DNA from: Dryococelus australis
Lineage: Eukaryota; Arthropoda; Insecta; Phasmatodea; Phasmatidae
Direction of reading: 5' to 3'
Assembly (NCBI GenBank): GCA_029891345.1
Contig: CM056993.1
Span: 278,396,016-278,460,015, forward strand
DNA length: 64,000 nucleotides
Under the pieces are notes generated by a model. The model was not told the DNA's origin. It saw only the letters and a program-made list of their open reading frames with translations, and did not search any database. A program made the translations under genes and the position numbers. This document shows positions 56,293-64,000 of this stretch, one piece after another; positions within the stretch are counted from its first letter, which is position 1, and each line of letters starts with the position of its first letter.

Positions 56293-56929
56293 GAGACCAT
56301 TCGTGAAGACCTGCCGAGGTGGTCTCGCTTGGTAAAATGGCCCGGTGGATGCAGAAATGCATATGGCCGAAGTATGTGTTTCCTTTGTTGCTAGTAGCAT
56401 GGTTGCACTCGTATTGTGACTGCTGCCTTGGGCGTCTCAGATGGCCCGCAGATTGTGCTCTGCGCACAGTGAATGTGGCATAGCCGCTTGAAGCAATATA
56501 ACATCAAGATGCTATCTTCTTATTCCGCTATATACTTGCTACTACTGGTTGCAGCGATACCAGGGGTACCGCTGTGGGGTCGTTTGTGGGTCGAATCGTA
56601 TGAGCCTCATGGATCAGTCGGAGTGGACTCGAATGATGTTTCTGATGATGATGTCCCCATGATAGTTGCCGGTGACTCTGAGAATCCCCAGGGCATCGTG
56701 ACATCCTACATGTCCGAGGATGGTCATGCATATTTGAGGACTGAAATCCCTGTAAATGTGTACATAGTGGGCATTGCTGTTGGTTCTGGATGCAATGCAT
56801 CTTGTTTAGGTTCTGCCACCATTCCTACGTGTTGGTTTGGGTAGTACATAGCACCGCAATGTCCTGGTCACCCAATGTGGTGGTGTGGATGCTGGGCGTC
56901 ACGATGTCGGTGGCGGCGAGTCGTAAGGC

Positions 56930-57960
56930 GTCCATATGGTAGATGGCACAATGGCCTCGTGCCATATGTATATGGTAGTCAGTCTCACACAATGCCTCAC
57001 TGATAGTGTGAAGTCAGCTCCATTTTACCGCCAGCCCGGTGCAAAATCCTTTTTTTCCCACTGACTGGGGATGTGTGCGGACATAAACACATTGCTGGGC
57101 TGGAGCTACGGCGGTAGACACTAGGAGGTAGGCAACCAGCAATTTGTGTAACGGTGCTGGTTCTCACGCACGGCATTGCACATTCGCACTTGCTCCTCCC
57201 CTCTTTCCCCTCTGTTCACTGGACTCGTGGCGTGCTCCCTCGTCCCGCTCCGTTACTCTCCTGGGAGGGGAAGCTGGGCTGGTGTCGTGCGGGTTGCCTG
57301 GTTCACCCTGGTGCATAACATAAACAAGATGGCCAGCAGCTGATCTGCCCAGGAAGTGTGATCCTCACCCATGTGCAAAAGAAGCTGTGTTGTGATGCTT
57401 GATTTCTTCGCTTAGTTGGGTTCGCACATGGGTGTACATGGCCATCATTGCCTGATGTACTCCCCATTTCGTGCAGTAATCTCGCCAAACATTGTCAGTG
57501 AACAGGGAGCCATTGTTACTCAATATGATATGGGGCTATCCCCAGCGAGGGAAAAAATGTGTCTCCAGCTCTTTTCCTATTGTCCGTGCACAGCCACTCA
57601 TTACTGCGTAGGCCTCGATCCACCTCAAAAACAAGTCCGTCATGACGACAATGAAATGTTTGCTTCGTAACATGCATGGATATGGTCCCATGAGATATAG
57701 CACCACAGTTTCGAAAGGCTCTGATGGTTCGCATGGGCCTTGTTGTTGTGTCCCATCAGTACAGCGACTCTTGAAGTGATTGCATGCTACAGACATACCC
57801 ACGATCTTTCAGACCTAAACTGTCATGCCCGGCCAGTAGAAAGTTTTCAAAACATTTCTCCTCGTCTGTGCTGTGCCGGTGTATTTGGCCGTGGCACTGG
57901 TGTGAGCATATTGCAACACTGTGTTGCGGGGTGCATCGGGCACAAACACACTTCATTTGT
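56930..57960 (-). pseudogene. G3 integrase, catalytic residues lost
   Basis: A zinc-binding remnant (SVACNHFKSR, where a Cys has become Ser) is followed by the core: VVMTDLFLRWIEAYAV keeps the first Asp, ILSNNGSLFT has Asn for the second Asp, and NPTKRRNQ has Lys where Gypsy integrases have the catalytic Glu. The C-terminal domain (GFCTGLAVKW and DYHIHMARGHCAIYHMDALR region) extends to about 56930. Frameshifts near 57480 and 57300. Inserts cDNA in active relatives; this copy cannot. Confidence 0.75.
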
Positions 57961-58252
57961 TGTTATTTTTCTGTATCTCCACACAGCCATACACGACACA
58001 CCATTTGTTTGTGATTTCACATGCGCACTCCAATATCCACTTCTCTGTAGTAGGACATTGCAGTTGTGCGTGTTCGATAGTTAAAAGTAGCGCGTAAAAA
58101 TTTGGGGCTGGTGAACACACATTAATGTTGGCGCACTGTTTTTCTGTGTTTATTGACATCTGTGGCATGGAGGGAGGGGGAAGTATTTACTCCCATTCTT
58201 CCCTGTCGCGAACGATGTTGTTACCTGGCATGTGTGACAGAATATCAAAGAA

Positions 58253-58745
58253 TTAGTTGTCTTTGCCCGTGACGTGATGCACTATGAAGTCGAAGGCCTG
58301 TAGGAACAGTGCCCAGTGCGTGAGTTTGCTACGACTTTCTCGCACAATGCGTAGCCAAACTATACTACAGATGTCCGTCAGGAGAGTGGACCTCTGATAT
58401 TCAGGTAGTTGTTGGTATCTTTTGACTCTCCAGATCACCGCTAAGCACTCCCTCTTGTTTACGTCGTAACAATGTTCTACTGCGCTGAATTTTGCACTGC
58501 TGATATCGATAATCTGTCGACGTCCGTCGTCCCCTAGTTGAAAAAGGACAGTGCCGATTACTTGCTTGCTAGCTTCTGTTTGTAAGCAGAGATGGCGGGT
58601 GGGGTCATGACATGCCATAGTTGGGCACTCACGAAAATGCTGTTTGATTTCTGAAAAGCTGTTGTCTTGTTCTTCCCACCACTGGAAATTCACGTTCGTT
58701 GACATCAGATTGATGAGGGGTATGGTTACAATGGCATAAAGGCGG
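58253..58745 (-). pseudogene. G3 RNase H domain
   Basis: A long open frame with FQWWEEQDNSFSEIKQHF, VLFQLGDDGRRQIIDISSAK, VNKRECLAVIWRVKRY and FDFIVHHVTGKDN gives the full RNase H plus connection order. It is the most intact G3 domain. The Asp of TLLTD is present. It is fused in frame with RT N-terminal residues because of the deletion described for the RT. Confidence 0.75.
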
Positions 58746-59040
58746 TCTTGTGGTGGTCTTCTCTTTGCAGGGGCACATACCAGTACTCGCCGCACAGATC
58801 TATTGTTGTTAGGACCCAAGCTCGGCCCAAACTGTTGAGAGCATCTTTAACATGCATGTACGGCAGTGGTGCATTTTGAGTGAGTTGGATTAATTTCCTG
58901 AAGTACACACAGAAATGCCAAAACCCATATTTTTTAGGCGCTAATGTTATGCCAGAATTATTTTCACTGTGGGGTGGCTCAATGATGCCATCTTGTAGCA
59001 TTTAGGATATCTGTTCCTTTATGACTTGTCACTGATGTGG
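58746..59040 (-). pseudogene. G3 reverse transcriptase, palm deleted
   Basis: Contains DGIIEPPHSENNSGITLAPK, FRKLIQLTQNAPLPYM and TTIDLCGEYWYVPL (finger and first palm motifs, with the first catalytic Asp in TTIDL). It then passes directly from HHKTAF to RNase H-proximal sequence (LYAIVTIPLINLM). About 130 residues including the catalytic YxDD motif are missing, so no RT activity is possible. Confidence 0.75.
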
Positions 59041-59184
59041 TTGATACCTGGGTGGTCTATCGAATACTGGCTTCTCTGTTGTCAATGCGATGGCATGCTC
59101 GGCCAAGGTGGTGCAGTGCAGTTGGTCGGCTCCGGTAAAAATACCTTGGCACTCATCAAGGAAACATTGCATAGCCTTGCTGAA

Positions 59185-59640
59185 CTATTCCGGTATGTTA
59201 TGGTCCAGTTCATCCAGTAGTACACATGGCAGTTGTTCATCGGCCAGTCGCGGGTCTAGATTATGGATAGTGCAACACTCCTGATTCCCAAAATAAATGC
59301 GCCGTGCGGTGGTTTCCACTACTGTATTCTGTTCAGTGAGCCATGGGATGCCCAGAATGATGTCTTCCCGGAAGTCGTTGAAGACGTAGGGGGTCATATG
59401 GGCGACGATGTCTCTGATGCGCACCACTATGTCCACCTGACCTGCGACCTTACCGGCGTGCTAGTGGGTTGCTAAGTGTATGGTTTGTTGTATCGGTTTG
59501 ACTTCGCAGGAGTTGATGAATAAGGTGTGGATGAAATTACATGATACAGCGGCATTGTTGAGGGCTCGATACTGATATTGATTTATGACGACAGATATGC
59601 AGATGAAGTTACTGTTGGGACCAATGAGTTGTGATATCAG
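59185..59640 (-). pseudogene. G3 aspartic protease, active site lost
   Basis: RALNNAAVSCNFI (about 59.55 kb) aligns with the position of the usual DTG-containing motif, but DTG is replaced by NAA. DIILGIPWLTEQN (about 59.35 kb) is the conserved C-terminal strand motif. Processes Gag-Pol in active Gypsy elements; this copy is dead. A stop lies near 59.46 kb. Confidence 0.65.
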
Positions 59641-60233
59641 AGTTTGTTGTGATGTTGGTTCAGTAGAATCACTGGTTCCCCTGGGGCAGGTGGCGTCGGG
59701 ACGCTCTACCCCGATGTCCCATTTCCCAGAAGGAAATTCCTGGTCGAATTGTCACTTGATGTTTTGGTTTTGTTAGATCATTCACTGTTCCAGTGTGGTC
59801 CATTGCACAACCAACATGGTGCGGATGGTCCATTTTCATGGTTCATTGTGTGTGGTTGCGCGGCATGTGACATTGACGGAATGCTGATGCAAGTGTTTGT
59901 TGATAATGCACTACTTCTCCTGGTATACGTGGAAGTTGTTAAACCGGCATTCTTCTCATGTGACTGTTCTGTTTCGTGGTATGGCTTCGCAGTATCCAGG
60001 TCGCGATGCGGTTGTGATCAGATGGTTGCATATAGAAGTAGCACTGTTTGGATGAAGTCTGCATCCGCTGCGTGAATGACCAGCACCAATGCCGTGCGGT
60101 ATTCATGCCATGCAGTGCTGGCTTCGACCTCGAAAATTTCCAGCATCGACATTTCCGGATGGAAGGCACGAATTTGGCATACTTTATGGGTGGGAAAAAT
60201 TATATAGTGACTCTTCTCCCTGCTCTTTTAGAA

Positions 60234-60803
60234 TCACTTTACTGAGGTGCGTAAAGATAAAAATGTACCAGCAAACTGGCACATGAAGGTCCTATGTAAT
60301 TTGTCCCATGACAACTTGTAGTGGGCGATGCCACGCCACCAAGATCTGGGATCTCCTCCCAATCTTTCGCTAATGCTTGCCTTGCTTGCCATTTCGGCGT
60401 GTATTGGCAAAGACTGGAAATGCATAGGTATTGTTGTTGTGATGTTATTGCATGCTCCATGTGACGTGAGAAACTCGGCTATACTTTCATTGGTTACATC
60501 ACTGCCAGGTTGCAGCATTGAAAAATGTTGTGTGAGGTTGGTTATCACTGTTCTTGTCCCCCTGAGCGGTGTGGAACACACTCGTGGTGGTTCGAATAGT
60601 GGTACGTCCTGACAACAGGAAGTGTCCCTTGGCAGAGTTGCTTCCTCTCGACGGGTGTGTTGTTGTGGTATTCGTAACCAGAATACAGGTGCTTCTGATT
60701 GTTGGTGCAGTTGTTGTTGCAGAAATGTCTTGAATATTTCCCTCTTATACCTTGCACAATGTATGAGGAAGGTGTCATGAAGTGTGGGTCGTCCATTCGG
60801 CAT
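60234..60803 (-). CDS. G3 Gag N-terminal part (open frame remnant)
   Basis: A 189-codon open frame starting at the first ATG after the leader. The frame contains IAEFLTSHGACNN and DPRSWWRG...LSWDKLHRTFMCQF, which fits the capsid region of Gypsy Gag (the WxxL/F pattern before the second helix group). It stops where Gag should continue. The rest (59.7-60.23 kb) is frameshifted and I see no clear CCHC knuckle. The protein would be truncated. Confidence 0.55.
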   Translation of the reverse strand: MPNGRPTLHDTFLIHCARYKREIFKTFLQQQLHQQSEAPVFWLRIPQQHTRREEATLPRDTSCCQDVPLFEPPRVCSTPLRGTRTVITNLTQHFSMLQPGSDVTNESIAEFLTSHGACNNITTTIPMHFQSLPIHAEMASKASISERLGGDPRSWWRGIAHYKLSWDKLHRTFMCQFAGTFLSLRTSVK

Positions 60804-60918
60804 TACACATTGTTCGTGTTACACTCGCAGGCAATGAGCGCATGCAACTGTTGCCACTCCAACTCCTTCGCTTCCACTGTGATTGGTACATTTTCGTAAG
60901 TTTGTTCGAAAAGTTCAA

Positions 60919-62178
60919 TGAAAACTTAAGGTCCAGCCATGTACAAAACAGACCAGACTGTAGTGTAGTGCACTCCCTGGGCGATAAAAATTACGTTAAC
61001 ATTCCAGACTAAATAAAGTTACTATTGATATTACATGATTGGTACACAAAGGGCCGGGGATGAACCTGGGGAGGCCACGTCAGATGCCTACACTACTCAA
61101 GTACCACTAGAATACTGAACATGGCTATGTGGGATGGCCGGCACCTAGTATGGCCATTCGCACATGACCCGATAAAAAAAATTGAAAATGGATTTACATG
61201 TAATGTGAAATTAATAGTGGATTTAAATGTTTGCTATCAGACATTAGATGCTACAAAACACCCGCACAATGTGAAATAAAAGTGCCTTATATTAAAATGC
61301 CTGATTTTTTAACCATGTGACATGTGTTTCCCTGGCTGTCTTGTAGCCAGTCACATTTAACCTCAAATGATTGTTTTTGTGTGAGCGCATGTGGCTCTTA
61401 TTTATTATCTACTGTCCCACATTTACTTGTGTCCATACTTTATATACGTGTCTTTCTTTGCACTGTTTTAGTTTGGTGTAAAAACACTTAAATTACAAAT
61501 TTGCTGTGAACTTGGAAAATGTTTATGTTTTGGATGGACACATCATCTGTCATGCCATCATAATTGGCCATGATGGCTTGGCCTGACTGGCCATTGGAGG
61601 TTATGTTTACCTTAAAACTAACAAAACTCTATGGATGTACACGACTACCCTCATATCACTAATATTAAGATAAACACTGGACTGACTGGAAATGTAAGTG
61701 TCAGATGTGGCATGTGATACTGGTTGTAACAGATGTTAGTTTTGTTTGCTTACTAATATTATTTCCTGTGCAGGGTAGCCCAGTGAACTCTATTGCACAT
61801 ATGGAACACACATAACACTATAATGATCAAACATACAATATGATTTTTTTAACTAAATATCATCTGTCTACATCTTGTACATGGCACTTACCTTAAACAC
61901 ACTACAGAGCTCTTCAAATTGATTTAATAATAATAACCCTTCAAAGAGAAATAAAATATAACACATTACATCAAACCCAACATGGCCACAATGTAAACAA
62001 ACACACGCACGTGTTCGCTGATGGTGCACATGTGACATTCGGATGCCACACTGACTAAAGAAATTACAATGGCCATGAATAAAAAACTATTCACACAATA
62101 TAACACTGGCTGCACTCGTCGAGGCTGCGATGCTGTGAAGGGGCTGAATGTGAGGTTGGTTGAACATGGAACATATCA
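60919..62178 (-). repeat. G3 5' LTR
   Basis: 1260 bp partner of 54966-56268, ends TGAAAACTTAAGGTCCAGCC and GGAACATATCA. It is about 40 bp shorter than the 3' LTR through several small deletions. The internal sequence next to it (TTGAACTTTTCGAAC on the coding strand) should be the primer-binding site, but I cannot assign the tRNA. Confidence 0.9.
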
Positions 62179-64000
62179 AGATGAGATTAATAAAGTCATC
62201 AATGGCTAGTATTAAAACATGCAGCCAGTAAATAAAATTTTGTAATTTTGGGAAAACCTTTCAAGTCAACTAATGTTTCATCAAATTGTAACATAATCCT
62301 TGATAAATATGTGTATTTTCGTTTTTGAATTGGTAAAAGGCTGGTCATCAGTGTTCACAATGAAATGATCACATCGCGAAAATTTTTATTGAAACACAGA
62401 CGGCGAACCTACGTTAGAGGAAACTTCAAAATTTCTCAGTCACTGTAATTGTGTCAGAAACAGACATGGAATATACTGATGTGTTAATGTAATTGAGTGC
62501 AGGGACTACGATGTACTACTCACCTTACCTGAAAGTAATATCATTCAAATGTCAGAAATGCAGTTAGAGTTACAACGAAGAAAAGCATATATTAAAACTT
62601 CACTGACTCGAAATATCTTGACTAAACCAAGAGTACTTACATTTAGTACATATTGGAGCTATCCATATTTGTAACACTAACTCCGACCCATTTAAAAACG
62701 TTCCAAGTTTCGTCTCGAAATAATTTACCATCTTAATTTTGAACTACAGAATATTCATCCATTTCGAACATTAATTTACCGCTTAAACACAATCATGTAA
62801 AAGATTAAGGCATCAGGTAGCCATAACAACCTGCCGGAAGTGAGTATGAGTATCTGGGGGAAGCTCGGATAACCCTCACTTGCCTAGGCATAGCTGGATA
62901 CAGTGAGTATGTGTTTCTTCGACTTTTGCAACTACAACTACAGTGACGTGCGGACAGAAAGGGGGCCACTTAAGGCTGTCAGCCACACAACCCATATATT
63001 TCTCTTGCTCTCCACTAAGGGAGTTCGTGCCCCCAGGAAGAATGACGGTAGTTTTTCAACTCCTATCCACAAAACCTTTCTCCTCGATGGTCCAGCCTAA
63101 AAGACACATGTCAGTAGTATGGCAATAAGACAGTGCTTAATGTAATGATTTAAATTCTTTCTGAATATTTTTATATAATAGTTTACAGCATTTTACGTGA
63201 CATCTGGCCATCCCTGTTTCATCACCATCCACATTGAACTTCATTTTAATATTTGTTCCCTAATAATAGGATTTTTGATGTCACGTGGGAGGCTTGCTCC
63301 AAGGTGGCTGGCTCCCGTGCTAACGTTAAGCGTAGCATCATATAGCCAGTGGGGTATGTCGTGCATGGTCGTCCACTCTGAGGGCTTCAACTTTAGTACT
63401 AATCATGTAGTAGCAGTGTTCTAAATTTTAAATTACTGGAACCTATTACTTTTCGCCCAGGAGAGAGTGCCGCCTAACAGCTCGGACAGTTTGTTCATGG
63501 CTGAGCTGTAATTTTTCATGTAACTATAATTTAGGCTTTGTGCCACTTTTGTCTGTTGTCAGAGCTTTCCTTGCTATAATAGAAAAGTAAGTGTAACTGC
63601 CTCTTACAAGGGTTAATAAATGAATCAGTACATCAACTAATCTTGCATGTGATTTATTTACTGGTCATTCTGACCCCATAACAAACTAATTATTTTTCTT
63701 AAAAATGCACAACAAAATTTTACAGCATTGGGTGGCCGAAACAACCCACTACATATATAATGGCATTTTAGGGGAGATCTACAGCCCCTACTAGACAAGG
63801 CATACGGAATGTAGTACATCAGGACTTCATCTCAGCAAAGCAGGAATGGTTGCTGCAGGAAATTGACATCGGGACACTGGGGAGGCCACATGAACCATAA
63901 GACTTTATGACCCTTGTTATTCTTGTGCTCTGCACTGGTGCCCAAACCTGGTAAATGTAACCCAATATCCTATCCAAGTAACATAACTTCTGACATCTAG
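62179..64000. other. No gene recognised
   Basis: Intergenic DNA of mixed composition. Short frames at 62903-63128 and 63197-63424 have no recognisable domain. Confidence 0.5.

Larger units (their letters stand above)
54966..62178 (-). mobile_element. Gypsy-type LTR retrotransposon G3, both LTRs present
   Basis: 7.2 kb on the minus strand: 5' LTR (60919-62178), Gag, protease, RT, RNase H, integrase, polypurine tract, 3' LTR (54966-56268). The domain order with integrase last is Ty3/Gypsy. The LTRs differ at many positions, so the insertion is old. No convincing target duplication is visible (TTAAA on one side, AGATG on the other). All enzymatic domains have lost catalytic residues or segments. 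Confidence 0.85.

Noticed and set aside
56473-56844. 123-codon plus-strand frame next to the G3 3' LTR
   Set aside because: Lies antisense to the degraded C-terminal tail of G3 integrase; no features of an envelope protein despite the hydrophobic start.

Overview
The window looks like arthropod, most likely insect, nuclear DNA from a large repeat-rich genome. The reasons are AT-rich intergenic sequence, tRNA-derived SINEs, several MITE families, Gypsy-type LTR retrotransposons, and decayed virus-like elements whose capsid, ATPase and zinc-finger gene families I associate with arthropod genomes. I see no convincing host gene, rRNA gene or canonical tRNA gene. Almost all recognisable coding sequence is mobile-element or viral in origin, and nearly all of it is broken by stops and frameshifts.

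Layout. 1-12.9 kb: a pair of inverted arms of about 1.5 kb (29-1548 and 10908-12493). Each carries the 3' part of a zinc-finger gene of a virus-like element, reading inward. Between them lie a 260-bp tandem repeat, a GC-rich repeat of unknown type (3.3-5.1 kb), and a second virus-like patch with a broken small gene and an intact two-finger zinc-finger ORF (6.9-7.9 kb). 13-34 kb: no genes, but a dense graveyard of SINEs and MITEs, including one MITE inside another inside a third. There is also a 436-bp near-perfect palindrome, a minisatellite and microsatellites.

34.1-40.2 kb: the most interesting part, a 6.1-kb unit bounded by terminal inverted repeats of about 300 bp. One block reads leftward: PLA2-like/hydrophobic protein, adenain-like protease, minor structural protein, major capsid-like protein. 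The other reads rightward: A32-type packaging ATPase, an unknown region, and a DUF8207-like protein. The two diverge from a 286-bp gap. This is a virion-building set related to Polinton/adenovirus-like viruses, with no room for a Polinton-type DNA polymerase and no integrase seen. All its genes are pseudogenes.

40.3-54 kb: at least two broken Gypsy elements on the minus strand that appear interleaved (G1: Gag, zinc knuckle, RT, RNase H and an integrase fragment; G2: a zinc-rich region, Gag, RNase H and integrase with its 3' LTR), plus an additional LTR. 55-62.2 kb: a third Gypsy element (G3) with both LTRs. Its protease, RT and integrase have all lost catalytic residues. 62.2-64 kb: nothing recognised.

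Family assignments rest on reading motifs by eye and on memory of the families. No database search was possible.
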